NCBI RefSeq assembly: GCF_000429925.1
Contig: NZ_AUCU01000009.1
Location: 1-64,000 of the forward strand
DNA from: Desulfatirhabdium butyrativorans DSM 18734
Lineage (GTDB): Bacteria > Desulfobacterota > Desulfobacteria > Desulfobacterales > Desulfatirhabdiaceae
Direction of reading: 5' to 3'
DNA: 64,000 nucleotides
In this document: positions 23,469-32,087 of the stretch, piece after piece
How positions within the stretch are numbered: position 1 is the stretch's first letter
How the letters are laid out: the number at the start of each line of letters is the position of its first letter
Translations under genes and position numbers: made by a program
Notes under the pieces: model-generated
The model's input: only the letters and a program-made list of their open reading frames with translations
Database searches by the model: none
What the model was told of the DNA's origin: nothing

Positions 23469-25352
23469 ATGACGAAAAATGCGGCAGCCGACAGCACCCC
23501 GACCGAAACAGCCCGATGGGCGAGTCTCCCCGAGCCGTTTCACTTTTATCGGTTGATGCTGGATGGGGACCATCTGCATTTCGGCTTTTGGCCGGAAGAG
23601 GAGCCGGAGCTCTCGCTCGAAGAAGCCCAACAGCGATTGTTCGAGCGGATGGCCGCCCTGCTTCCGAAAGCGCCGGCCCGGATCCTGGATGTGGGATGTG
23701 GATTGGGAGTTTCGGCGCATGCATTGGGGCTTTTGGGGTATGAGGTGACGGCAATCGCGCCTTCGGATGAGCTGATCGCCTATGCCCGGGAACAGTACGG
23801 AGCGCCGAATGTCCGCTTCGAGGCAGCCGATTTTCTGGATGAAGATGCCGCCTTTCGAAAACGCCGCTACGATGTTCTCTGGTTTCAGGAGTCGCTGCAG
23901 TATTTGCATCCCATTGACGTCTTGCTGAAGGCCTGTCAGGATCTTCTTGAGCAAGAGGGCGGGCGCATTGTCCTGTGTGACGAGGTGGTCAGCGGGAACG
24001 GGCCGCTGGATGGAAGCCTTGTGCATCCGTTGCGGAACATCCTGCTTGGCTTGGCTGCGGCCGGTTTTCGGGTGCGTCATCTGGAGCGGATCGGTGAACG
24101 GGTCAGGCCGACCTGCAGGGAAATGATCCGGCGATTCGATGGCCATCGCGACATGCTGCTGCAAGCGATCGGCGGAATGGATACAGCCCGGCGCATCGAT
24201 CATTACCGGAACGGCTGGCAGTCGCAGGCCGGGTGGTACGAAACCGGGCGGATGAATTATGCAGTGCTCTGCGCCACTCGGGATGCACTCGTCATCCGAA
24301 CCTATCGGGATGGGGACGAAGAGCGCATCCTGCCGATGTTCCGGGAAATCTTCGGTGTGGATCGAAGTCTCGCGCATTGGCAATGGAAATTCCGGGACAA
24401 TCCCTTCGGTGGGGGGGCCATTAGCCTTGCGGAAGACGCACAGGGCAGGCTGGCGGCCCATTTCTGCGGCTATGCCGTTCCGATGGCTGAAACCTCGGTG
24501 CCGAGGCGACATTTCATCACCTATCAGGGCGGGGACACCATGACCCATCCGGCGTTTCGGGGGGCCGGAATCGGAAAAGACAGCGCGCTCGCCCGGACGG
24601 CCCGCTGCTTTTATACGGCGTTTTGCGAAGGGAAAACCCCGTTCATCTACGGTTTTAACACCGGCATCATCCGGAAATTGGGGGAGCGCTTCCTCGGATA
24701 CGAATATCTGCCCGAAGTTCCCTATCATGTGCTGGAGATTGGACGCCTTGCCGCATGCTCCGTTTGGGAAAGGTTCTTGTGGCGGATCCGGGGATTTTCG
24801 GTGGAGAGGGTGACGCGCATCACCGATGCGTATTCGCTGTTTTTCGATCGGGTATCACGGCATTACGGCCTTCTGGTCGAGCGAGACGACCGGTATCTCC
24901 GATGGCGGTATCTCGAATGCCCGGATGGCGTCCATCGGGTCTATGCGCTTCGGCGCTGGGGAAAACTGGTCGGCTGGGGGGTGTTCCGGCGAAAAGGGGA
25001 TGTGCTCGCATGGGGGGATGCCCTCTTCGATCCGGTGCAGGTGCATGCCCTGGAGTATTGGCTTGCCGAAGGGTTGCGGTGGGAGCATGCGATGAAGGAG
25101 AGAACAACGACCGGAGGAACCCCGGTGTCCGGCAATGCCGAGCCATCCGAATCCAAAGCCGTTTGCCGGATCGAAGCCTGGTTTTCACCGAATCCGAGCT
25201 GGTGGACCGATGCACTCCGACGTGTCGGGTTTATCGTGAAGCCTGAGCCCCACCACCTGTTTCCGTGCGTGAAGCGTTTTTCGGATCAGTATGATCTTCA
25301 GGCCCTTGGCGCAAGGTGGTACTATACTTGGGGAGACAGCGACCTGTTCTGA
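23469..25352 (+). CDS. Methyltransferase-GNAT acetyltransferase fusion
   Basis: A 627-residue two-domain protein. Residues 1-270 are a class I methyltransferase: ARILDVGCGLGVSAHALG (motif I), YDVLWFQESLQYLHP (motif IV region) and a sugar O-methyltransferase-like opening HFYRLMLDGDHLHFGFW. From about residue 275 a GNAT-type acyltransferase begins (VIRTYRDGDEERILPMFREIFG), with the acetyl-CoA loop region HPAFRGAGIGKDSALA near 360-375, followed by a second GNAT-like half up to the end. It could methylate and acylate the same sugar. The start ATG 23469 follows AAGGA. The gene is bounded by repeat B upstream and repeat A downstream. Confidence 0.75.
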   Translation: MTKNAAADSTPTETARWASLPEPFHFYRLMLDGDHLHFGFWPEEEPELSLEEAQQRLFERMAALLPKAPARILDVGCGLGVSAHALGLLGYEVTAIAPSDELIAYAREQYGAPNVRFEAADFLDEDAAFRKRRYDVLWFQESLQYLHPIDVLLKACQDLLEQEGGRIVLCDEVVSGNGPLDGSLVHPLRNILLGLAAAGFRVRHLERIGERVRPTCREMIRRFDGHRDMLLQAIGGMDTARRIDHYRNGWQSQAGWYETGRMNYAVLCATRDALVIRTYRDGDEERILPMFREIFGVDRSLAHWQWKFRDNPFGGGAISLAEDAQGRLAAHFCGYAVPMAETSVPRRHFITYQGGDTMTHPAFRGAGIGKDSALARTARCFYTAFCEGKTPFIYGFNTGIIRKLGERFLGYEYLPEVPYHVLEIGRLAACSVWERFLWRIRGFSVERVTRITDAYSLFFDRVSRHYGLLVERDDRYLRWRYLECPDGVHRVYALRRWGKLVGWGVFRRKGDVLAWGDALFDPVQVHALEYWLAEGLRWEHAMKERTTTGGTPVSGNAEPSESKAVCRIEAWFSPNPSWWTDALRRVGFIVKPEPHHLFPCVKRFSDQYDLQALGARWYYTWGDSDLF

Positions 25353-25393
25353 AAGAAGCTTGGCATACTGCCCTGGAAGGAGTTTGTCAAAGA

Positions 25394-25413
25394 TGATGAT
25401 CTCGCAAAAAGTC
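25394..25413 (-). repeat. 20-mer dispersed motif, inverted
   Basis: TGATGATCTCGCAAAAAGTC lies just before repeat A copy 4, whose orientation is also reversed. The pair A plus 20-mer therefore keeps its relative arrangement. Confidence 0.75.
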
Positions 25414-25422
25414 CATCATATG

Positions 25423-25560
25423 GACGGCTTTGAAAAAAGGCCCCCAGGCAAGGAGTGCAAATCCTGAGGAGTGAGGCGTACTTAGACGTACGCCGCAACG
25501 ACGAAGGATGCAGCACGATCCCGCGGCACGCGGGATATCCGGCCTTTTTGCGAAGCCGTC
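25423..25560 (-). repeat. Repeat family A, copy 4 (reverse orientation)
   Basis: The ends are GACGGCTTTGAAAAAAGGCC (25423-25442) and GGCCTTTTTGCGAAGCCGTC (25541-25560). The interior is the complement of copies 1 and 3 and includes the CCCGCGGCACGCGGG hairpin that marks the longer subtype. It directly precedes the DUF4258/YgiT-like cassette. The gap 25353-25627 has no other recognisable content. Confidence 0.9.
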
Positions 25561-25627
25561 AACCTTGGAAGATGGGTTTCTTTAGGACATTTTTCAGTTC
25601 AAGATGTCCATGAAATGAGGGTTTGGT

Positions 25628-25945
25628 TTGAGCATCGATATTGAATGGATTCGAAAGCATATTACCAATGGTGAATATCTCTATCGTCTCCATGCAGCAG
25701 AAAGAGCATCCGAACGGAATATCGATCCCCTTGATGTAAAGGAAGCACTGATAAACGGGGATATTATCGAACAATACCCAGAAGATCCGAGAGGTAAAAG
25801 TTGTCTGGTATGTGGGAAAACAGCTTTGGGAAGAATATTGCATATTCTGTGTGGATGTTCGGAGGATATCTTGTGGATTATCACAGTATATGAGCCGGAC
25901 CCGATAATATGGTCAAATGATCGCAAAAGGAGATATTCGCCATGA
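25628..25945 (+). CDS. DUF4258 domain protein (toxin-like)
   Basis: A 105-residue protein, TTG start at 25628 after a GAGGG. The sequence IRKHITNGEYLYRLHAAERASERNIDPLDVKEALINGDIIEQYPED..SCLVCGK..LHILCG is typical of DUF4258 proteins with a C-x-x-C-G core. It overlaps the following gene by ATGA. The partner carries a YgiT-type zinc finger, an arrangement recognised in many genomes as a probable toxin-antitoxin or regulatory pair. Confidence 0.8.
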   Translation: MSIDIEWIRKHITNGEYLYRLHAAERASERNIDPLDVKEALINGDIIEQYPEDPRGKSCLVCGKTALGRILHILCGCSEDILWIITVYEPDPIIWSNDRKRRYSP

Positions 25946-26205
25946 AATGCGTTGAATGTGGCGGGGAAATGATGGATGTGATCGGAACCGTTAAAATGAC
26001 CTGTCGGGACGGAAGCCTGATCTTGTTCAAGGGGATTCCGATGAAACAGTGTAGACAATGTGGAGAACAATATCTTTCAGGACAATGGTCCGAAACAATA
26101 GGCGAAATGATGCGACGAAGAGAAGAACTGGCATATGATGAAATCCTGCGGGTGCCTGTTGTCCATATCGATGGTTCCCTTCACCTTTCAGGTGTTGTTG
26201 GATGA
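25942..26205 (+). CDS. YgiT-type zinc-finger protein (MqsA N-terminal-like, putative antitoxin)
   Basis: An 87-residue protein with two CxxC pairs, MKCVECGG and CRQCGEQYLSG, as in the zinc-binding N-terminal domain of MqsA/YgiT, without the HTH DNA-binding domain of full-length MqsA. It is coupled upstream to DUF4258 (ATGA) and, unusually, also overlaps the next gene by ATGA (26202-26205), an enzyme of the glycan locus. The cassette may thus drive or sense expression of that operon; this is inference. Confidence 0.8.
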   Translation: MKCVECGGEMMDVIGTVKMTCRDGSLILFKGIPMKQCRQCGEQYLSGQWSETIGEMMRRREELAYDEILRVPVVHIDGSLHLSGVVG

Positions 26206-28175
26206 AACAAGAGAGCGAACTGATCCCTTTTGTGCCCTTCGACCCTGTCGGGAAACGGGTCCTCGTGCTGGCGCCCCATCCGGACGATGAAACCATCGGT
26301 TGCGGAGGAACGCTTGCCCTGCACCGGTTGGCTGGGGGTCCGGTCCGGGTGGTGTTTCTGACCGACGGCTCGAAGGGAACTGCGGATGCATGCGTGACTG
26401 CTGAGCAATGCGCTCGGGAGCGGCGACAGGAAGCCCTTGCCGCCTGCGCTGCTCTGGGGATTTCCGATGTCGTGTTCTGGGACTATGAAGACCGCAGGCT
26501 TTGCGATGCCCGATGCAGCCTGAACCGGCTCATCGAAACGATCGAAGACTTTCGGCCGGAGCGCATTTATGTGCCTTCGATTCTGGAGTTTCATCCCGAT
26601 CATCGCATGACGGCCTTTCTGATCGGGGATTTCGCATCGAGTGTTGCAGGGTTCGACGATGTCGAAATCTGGATGTACGAGGTGAATCAACCCGTTTGCG
26701 TGAATACCCTTGTCGATATTTCTCCCGTTCTCGATCGGAAGCAGTCGGCACTCGCCTGTTATGCCTCCCAACTGAAGGTGCGGCCCTACGATGCCGTAAG
26801 CCTCGCCCTGAACCGATTCCGGTCGCTTACCCTACCCGAGGGATGCACCCATGCCGAAGGGTTTTTCCGGTGTACGCTCGGCGACATTCGGAAAAATGGT
26901 CTTTATGGGCTTCCAATCGTTTGCATCGATCGCTACCGGCCGGCCGTTTGGGAATCCGGGCCCTTGGTGTCCATTCTCATCCGGACAAAGGATCGGCTCC
27001 AGCATTTGGCTAATGCCATCCGATCCGTCGTCGGGCAGACGTATCGCCATATCGAGATCGTGGTGGTGAATGACGGGGGGGAGGATGTCCAGGGGCTGGT
27101 GGAGCGGGAGGCGCGAGGTCTTCCGGTGACGTACATCCGCCATGAGACGTCGAAAGGAAGGGCTTCTGCCGCCAATGCGGCGCTCACTGCCGCCCGAGGG
27201 GCATGGCTGAATTTTTTGGACGACGACGATGTGCTCTATCCCGATCATGTCGAAACCCTGATCCGAAAGCTTCAGGAATGCGGCGGGGATGCAGCCTACG
27301 GCGGGGTGCGCACCTGCCGCTATCGATCCGTTGAAACCGTTTCAGAGGGGCCTCTCAGCGAGGAAATCCGCTTCAACCATCCCTTCGATCCGGATGTTCT
27401 GCTCTTCGAGAACTATCTGCCGATCATGAGTGTGCTCTTCTCCAAAGCGGCGCTTTCCGAGATGGAGCGGTGGTTCGATGAACGCCTGATCCTGTTTGAA
27501 GACTGGGATTTTTGGATTCGGCTCTCGAGGGGCCGAGCCTTTCATCACGTGGATGCGATTACGGCGGAATATCGGTTGTACGGAGAAGAGGACATCGAAG
27601 AAGCCCATCGCAGCAAATATCGATACGATGAAGCACAGGCCGATTTGTTTGACCGAGCCAAACCGTGGATGGATGGAAAGGCCTGGCTGCAGTTTCAGCG
27701 GAAGGGCTCTTATGGGGAGCTCAAGCGGCAAAACGAAGGGCTGGCTTCTGAGCTGTTCCGGCTTCGGCGCCATGCGGAAGCTTTGGAGCAGAGGCTTTGC
27801 GCCCTTGAATCGCTTCGAAGCGAAGAAATCCGGGGGTTGGTGGAAGCACTGTCTTCCGAACGAATGCAGCAGGTCGATACGTGGATCGAACGTCTGGCGG
27901 AACAGGCGACGGCCTTGCAGGACGTGATGCAGGAGTGGCGGGCTTTTCAAGGGGCACGAAGGGAATGTCCCGATTCTCCTGGTGAAGCGTGTATGCCGAA
28001 TCGCCCCGGATCGATCCGCCGATTCCTGCGGCGGATCGAGGCCTTGTGCCGCTTCGATCCGGACTGGTATCGCCGGCAATATCCGGATGTAGCGGCTTCG
28101 GGCCGAAGTCCTTTGGTGCATTTCCTGCTGCATGGCATGCGGGAAGGGCGACAATCCTTTGATATGAACAAATGA
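26202..28175 (+). CDS. PIG-L deacetylase-GT2 glycosyltransferase fusion
   Basis: A 657-residue protein. Residues 15-230 are a PIG-L/LmbE de-N-acetylase: VLAPHPDDETIGCGGT (Zn ligands H, D, D) and HPDHR near residue 131. Residues about 247-450 form a GT2 domain: VSILIRTKDRLQHLANAIRSV, VVVNDGGED, and LNFLDDDDVLYPDH. A coiled coil follows (500-590), and the C-terminus has the small module FDPDWYRRQYPDVAASGRSPLVHFLLHGMREGR found at ends of several bacterial glycan enzymes. One polypeptide could deacetylate an N-acetyl sugar and transfer a sugar to it. It is coupled to the YgiT-like gene upstream. Confidence 0.85.
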   Translation: MKQESELIPFVPFDPVGKRVLVLAPHPDDETIGCGGTLALHRLAGGPVRVVFLTDGSKGTADACVTAEQCARERRQEALAACAALGISDVVFWDYEDRRLCDARCSLNRLIETIEDFRPERIYVPSILEFHPDHRMTAFLIGDFASSVAGFDDVEIWMYEVNQPVCVNTLVDISPVLDRKQSALACYASQLKVRPYDAVSLALNRFRSLTLPEGCTHAEGFFRCTLGDIRKNGLYGLPIVCIDRYRPAVWESGPLVSILIRTKDRLQHLANAIRSVVGQTYRHIEIVVVNDGGEDVQGLVEREARGLPVTYIRHETSKGRASAANAALTAARGAWLNFLDDDDVLYPDHVETLIRKLQECGGDAAYGGVRTCRYRSVETVSEGPLSEEIRFNHPFDPDVLLFENYLPIMSVLFSKAALSEMERWFDERLILFEDWDFWIRLSRGRAFHHVDAITAEYRLYGEEDIEEAHRSKYRYDEAQADLFDRAKPWMDGKAWLQFQRKGSYGELKRQNEGLASELFRLRRHAEALEQRLCALESLRSEEIRGLVEALSSERMQQVDTWIERLAEQATALQDVMQEWRAFQGARRECPDSPGEACMPNRPGSIRRFLRRIEALCRFDPDWYRRQYPDVAASGRSPLVHFLLHGMREGRQSFDMNK

Positions 28176-28194
28176 TCCTGGAGTTGACTGATTC

Positions 28195-30675
28195 ATGAGT
28201 GATCCGTGCATAAGTGTGATCCTACCAGCGTACAATCACGAAATCTATGTTGCCTCTGCCATCGACACTGTGTTGAAGCAGACATTTGCCGATTTCGAGC
28301 TTCTTATCATCGACGATGGTTCCAGGGACAACACCTGGTTTGAAATCCAGCGGTTCACCGATGAGCGGATCCGCAGCTTTCGTCAAGAAAACAGGGGGGC
28401 TGCTGCAGCCATCAACCGGGGAATCGAGATGGCCAGGGGGAGGTATATAGCCATCCTCAATTCGGACGATGTCTACCACCCCGAAAGGCTTGCCCTGTGC
28501 CTAAGCTTCATGGAGGATCATCCCGAAGTGCAGGTATTGGCGAGCCGGGTGGAGCCGATCGATCCGGAAGGATCGGTGTTGAACGATCCAGAAGATCCGG
28601 AATACGGATACTGGCTGAAATGGTACGGGGATGCTCTTGCAACGGTGCAAGGAGACAATGATTTTTTCTTTTCCCTCCTGCAGGTCAATTACGTCGTTTC
28701 GACATCCAATCTGTTTATCCGATCCGCTCTGTTCCAATCCGAAAAGCCCTTCGACTCGACGCTTCTGTATTGTCACGACTACGAATTTCTGCTTCGGACG
28801 GTTTCGCGTCATCCCTTTGGCTTCATCCAGCGGCCGTTGTTGCAGTACCGCTTGCATCCGACCAATACCATTCGGACGGAATCGTTCCTGAAAAGGTTCG
28901 AGGTGCAGTATGCCGTGTTTCATGCCCTTGACTTCGAAGGATGGAACGAATTGCCGCCGAATGCCCAGAAGCGGATGGGAACGATCTGGTATCGGGGGCT
29001 GGAACGGAACCCGGATATCCATCCGCGGCGCCTGTTGGATTCGGCGGATCAACAGCTTTGGATGCTTACGGAAAAAATCGCCCGAAAGGAGCAAGAGCTT
29101 CAGGCGCTTTCGGATCAGGTTGTGCAGAAAGACATCCAGATTCAAGCAGTAGTCGAGAAGGTCGTGGAAAAAGACCGAGAGCTACAGATGGTTTCGGATA
29201 GGATCCGGGAAAAAGATTCAGCGCTTCAAGCCCTTATGGAAGAAATCCGTAAAAAAGATGTTCAACTCGATGAAGTCGGCCATGAGCGGGAGGATATCCG
29301 ACGGGAATTGATTCGAAAGCAGGCGGAATGTGAGGCCCTGCGGCAGCGGATCGTCGATCTGGAAGCCGCTCTGAAACGTCAGGAAGCCGATTGCGCCGAA
29401 TGGAAAACCCGGATGCACCGGGCGGAAATCCAGCTCGTGGAGGCCGACGCGCAGATCGCCACCGTCCGGCATCATTTTGCGGAAAAGGAGCGGCTTCTTC
29501 AGGAAATTTTTGCTTCCAAAGGATGGAAATGGCTCAGCCGGTACCGGGATGCAAAAATCAAGCTTCGACAAACCCTTCATCCGTCTGTTGAATCGTCTCC
29601 CGTGACCGATGAAAAAACCTATCATGTGCGTCAACCGAAACGGGTCAGACCCAGCCGGCCGAAGGTCATCCATGCCCTCGCGAATTTTTTGACCGGTGGA
29701 TCGAGCCGTCTCGTCGTGGACCTGGTCGAACATTTGGGGGATCGCTACGATCAAGAAGTGGTCTCCTTTCTCATTCCTACTCCGCTGGCCTATGCCGGTG
29801 TTCCGATTCATCAGTTTCCGATGGAAATGACCGTGGATTCGGTCACGGCCTTTCTGAAGGAGAAGAAAGCCGATCTTCTTCACGTCCACTATTGGGGGGA
29901 AGGGGATGCCGCCTGGTACCGCAAGGTGTTTCAGGCGGCCGAGAACTGGAACGGAATTCTGATCGAAAACGTCAACACGCCTGTTGTTCCCTATGTGCAC
30001 GATCGAATCGATCACTACGTATATGTGAGTGAATATGCCAGGGATTTTGCGGCGTGTGTCGCGGAAAAATCTTCGGTCATCTATCCGGGAAGCGATCTTC
30101 GTCTCTTTGACAGAGGGGATACCCCGATTCCGGACAATGTGATCGGTATGGTGTACCGGCTCGATCCGGACAAACTCAAGGAAAATGCCATCGACGTCTT
30201 CATCGAGGTCGTGAAGCGCAGGCCGACGACTCAAGTGCTCATCGTTGGCGGCGGATACTATTTCGAAGCCTATCGGACCCGCGTGTCGGAGCAGGGGGCG
30301 AGTGCCAATTTCGAGTTCACCCACTACGTTCCCTATGCGTTGCTCCCCGAATACTACAGGCGGTTGTCCGTGTTCGTTGCGCCCGTCTGGAAGGAGAGCT
30401 TCGGGCAGGTGTCGCCGTTTGCGATGAGCATGAAAATCCCCGTCGTGGGTTACCGCATCGGTGCATTGCCGGAAATTCTGGGGGACGATAGCCTTCTGGC
30501 GGACAATGTGGACGATTTGGCTTCGATCCTTGTCGATCTTCTCGAGGATCGGGATCGAAGACTTGCCATCGGAGAGCGCAATTTCGAGCGCGTTCATGAG
30601 CGTTTTTCGGTGGAGGCCATGATCGATGCCTACGAACGACTGTATGCCCGTCTGTTCAGCGAAAGGAAATCCTGA
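28195..30675 (+). CDS. GT2-coiled coil-GT4 bifunctional glycosyltransferase
   Basis: An 826-residue protein. The N-terminal GT2 domain (residues 5-220) has ISVILPAYNHEIYVASAID, LLIIDDGSRDNT and AILNSDDVYHPERL (DxD equivalent SDD). A long coiled coil (about 290-440) carries repeated KD/KE-rich heptads (KDIQIQ, KDRELQ, KDSALQ, KDVQLD). The C-terminal GT-B domain (from about 480) has the GT4 features TGGSSRLVVDLVEHLG, VIGMVYRLDPDKLKENAIDVFIE and ESFGQVSPFAMSMKIPVVGYRIGALPEIL. Two sugars could be added successively, with the coil as spacer or oligomer. It begins 19 bases after the PIG-L/GT2 gene. Confidence 0.85.
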   Translation: MSDPCISVILPAYNHEIYVASAIDTVLKQTFADFELLIIDDGSRDNTWFEIQRFTDERIRSFRQENRGAAAAINRGIEMARGRYIAILNSDDVYHPERLALCLSFMEDHPEVQVLASRVEPIDPEGSVLNDPEDPEYGYWLKWYGDALATVQGDNDFFFSLLQVNYVVSTSNLFIRSALFQSEKPFDSTLLYCHDYEFLLRTVSRHPFGFIQRPLLQYRLHPTNTIRTESFLKRFEVQYAVFHALDFEGWNELPPNAQKRMGTIWYRGLERNPDIHPRRLLDSADQQLWMLTEKIARKEQELQALSDQVVQKDIQIQAVVEKVVEKDRELQMVSDRIREKDSALQALMEEIRKKDVQLDEVGHEREDIRRELIRKQAECEALRQRIVDLEAALKRQEADCAEWKTRMHRAEIQLVEADAQIATVRHHFAEKERLLQEIFASKGWKWLSRYRDAKIKLRQTLHPSVESSPVTDEKTYHVRQPKRVRPSRPKVIHALANFLTGGSSRLVVDLVEHLGDRYDQEVVSFLIPTPLAYAGVPIHQFPMEMTVDSVTAFLKEKKADLLHVHYWGEGDAAWYRKVFQAAENWNGILIENVNTPVVPYVHDRIDHYVYVSEYARDFAACVAEKSSVIYPGSDLRLFDRGDTPIPDNVIGMVYRLDPDKLKENAIDVFIEVVKRRPTTQVLIVGGGYYFEAYRTRVSEQGASANFEFTHYVPYALLPEYYRRLSVFVAPVWKESFGQVSPFAMSMKIPVVGYRIGALPEILGDDSLLADNVDDLASILVDLLEDRDRRLAIGERNFERVHERFSVEAMIDAYERLYARLFSERKS

Positions 30676-30683
30676 TTCCCGCC

Positions 30684-32087
30684 ATGCACCCGCTTCGAAT
30701 TCTGCTTCCCGTTCATGTCTTCTTTCCGGAACATTTCTATGGAACCGAAACCTACACCCTGCAATTGGCCCAATGTCTGAGGCAAATGGGGCATAGGCCC
30801 ACTGTTTTGACCTCTGTGCTGTATGGTGAGAAGGGAAGAGGCGGTGCGGTCTATACCTACGAATATGACGGATTCGAGGTCGATTGCATCGATCAGAACA
30901 TCCAGCCGCTGGCCCACTATCGGCAATTGCATCGAAGGGCGGATTTGTATCCGCTGATTGCGGAAATTTTCCGTAAGCGGGCTCCGGATGTGGTCCATGT
31001 CAATCATTTGATGGGGCATACGGGTGTGTTGCTCGAAGTGGTGCGGGACATGGGGCTTGCGGCTGTGGCAACACTTACGGATTTTTACGGGATCTGTCCC
31101 AACAGCAAGCTGATGCGCTACGATGAGGCCTTGTGTACCGGGCCGGAATACGGATCGACCAATTGCCTGGCCTGCTATATCCGGGAGCACGAATACGAGT
31201 TCGTTCACCGAAACCTATTGGCAACAGCCATCCGGAGCAACGGCTCGCTGAAATGGACGGCAAGACTGCTGCCATTTGCAGCCGCCCTGCCTGGCTTTCG
31301 AAGATCGATCATCGCGGATCGGATCGGTGCCGTCCGTGAACGGATCAGGTATTTGCGATCGCTCTATTCCGTGTATCGCAAAATGATCACGCCGACAGCC
31401 TTCCTGCACGAGGCGTATGTCCGAAACGGGTTCTACCCGGAAAAGCTTCACAAGATCCATTTCGGGATCGATCTAAGCGTGGTGAAACCGTTTCGAAAGG
31501 ACCCCGGCCGGATGCCGGCTCCACTGACCTTCGGTTACATCGGGCAGATCACCCCCCACAAGGGAGTGGATCTGTTGGTGGAGGCATTCGTCCGCTTGCA
31601 GGCCGACAATGCCCGGCTGCTGCTCTTTGGTCCCAGGGACCAGAGCCCCGGATACATGCGGCAGATCGAGACGCTCGCTTCCGGAAATGCCCGTATCGCG
31701 TTCCGGGACACGTTTCCCAGCGACCGACTGGGCGAGGTCCTCTCCGAAATCGATGTCCTCGTCATTCCTTCCCGCTGGTACGAAAACAGTCCCCTTGTGC
31801 TGCTCTATGCGCTTGCCTCCAAAACGCCGGTCATCGTCACAGACATGAAGGGCATGAATGAATTCGTGATCGACGGCTGGAACGGCTACACGTTTCAAAA
31901 GGATAATATGGCGTCATTGCTTGGGAAAATGAAACAGCTCACGGAGCGTCCCGAGATTTGGATGGATCTTTGCAGGAACGCCGATTATTCAAAGGGTGTG
32001 ATGGATCATGCGCGGGAGGTGGAAGCGATCTACCAGGCTATTTTGGGAGAAGGGGCTACATCCGCCGGAAAGGCGGTGGCATCATGA
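30684..32087 (+). CDS. GT4 glycosyltransferase
   Basis: A 467-residue GT-B enzyme: ILLPVHVFFPEHFYGTETYTLQLAQCL opens the acceptor domain. LTFGYIGQITPHKGVDLLVEAFVRL opens the donor domain, and ENSPLVLLYALASKTPVIVTDMKGMNEFV is its C-terminal GT4 sugar-nucleotide site. A Cys-containing insert CPNSKLMRYDEALCTGPEYGSTNCLAC (broken here as separate short stretches: CPNSK..LCTG..NCLAC) resembles a small metal-binding loop seen in other cluster GT4s. It starts eight bases after its neighbour and ends with an ATGA overlap to the epimerase. Confidence 0.85.
   Translation: MHPLRILLPVHVFFPEHFYGTETYTLQLAQCLRQMGHRPTVLTSVLYGEKGRGGAVYTYEYDGFEVDCIDQNIQPLAHYRQLHRRADLYPLIAEIFRKRAPDVVHVNHLMGHTGVLLEVVRDMGLAAVATLTDFYGICPNSKLMRYDEALCTGPEYGSTNCLACYIREHEYEFVHRNLLATAIRSNGSLKWTARLLPFAAALPGFRRSIIADRIGAVRERIRYLRSLYSVYRKMITPTAFLHEAYVRNGFYPEKLHKIHFGIDLSVVKPFRKDPGRMPAPLTFGYIGQITPHKGVDLLVEAFVRLQADNARLLLFGPRDQSPGYMRQIETLASGNARIAFRDTFPSDRLGEVLSEIDVLVIPSRWYENSPLVLLYALASKTPVIVTDMKGMNEFVIDGWNGYTFQKDNMASLLGKMKQLTERPEIWMDLCRNADYSKGVMDHAREVEAIYQAILGEGATSAGKAVAS

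Noticed and set aside
29218-30597. 459-codon minus-strand frame opposite the GT4 domain of the GT2-GT4 fusion
   Set aside because: Antisense shadow of a conserved GT4; no supporting signals.
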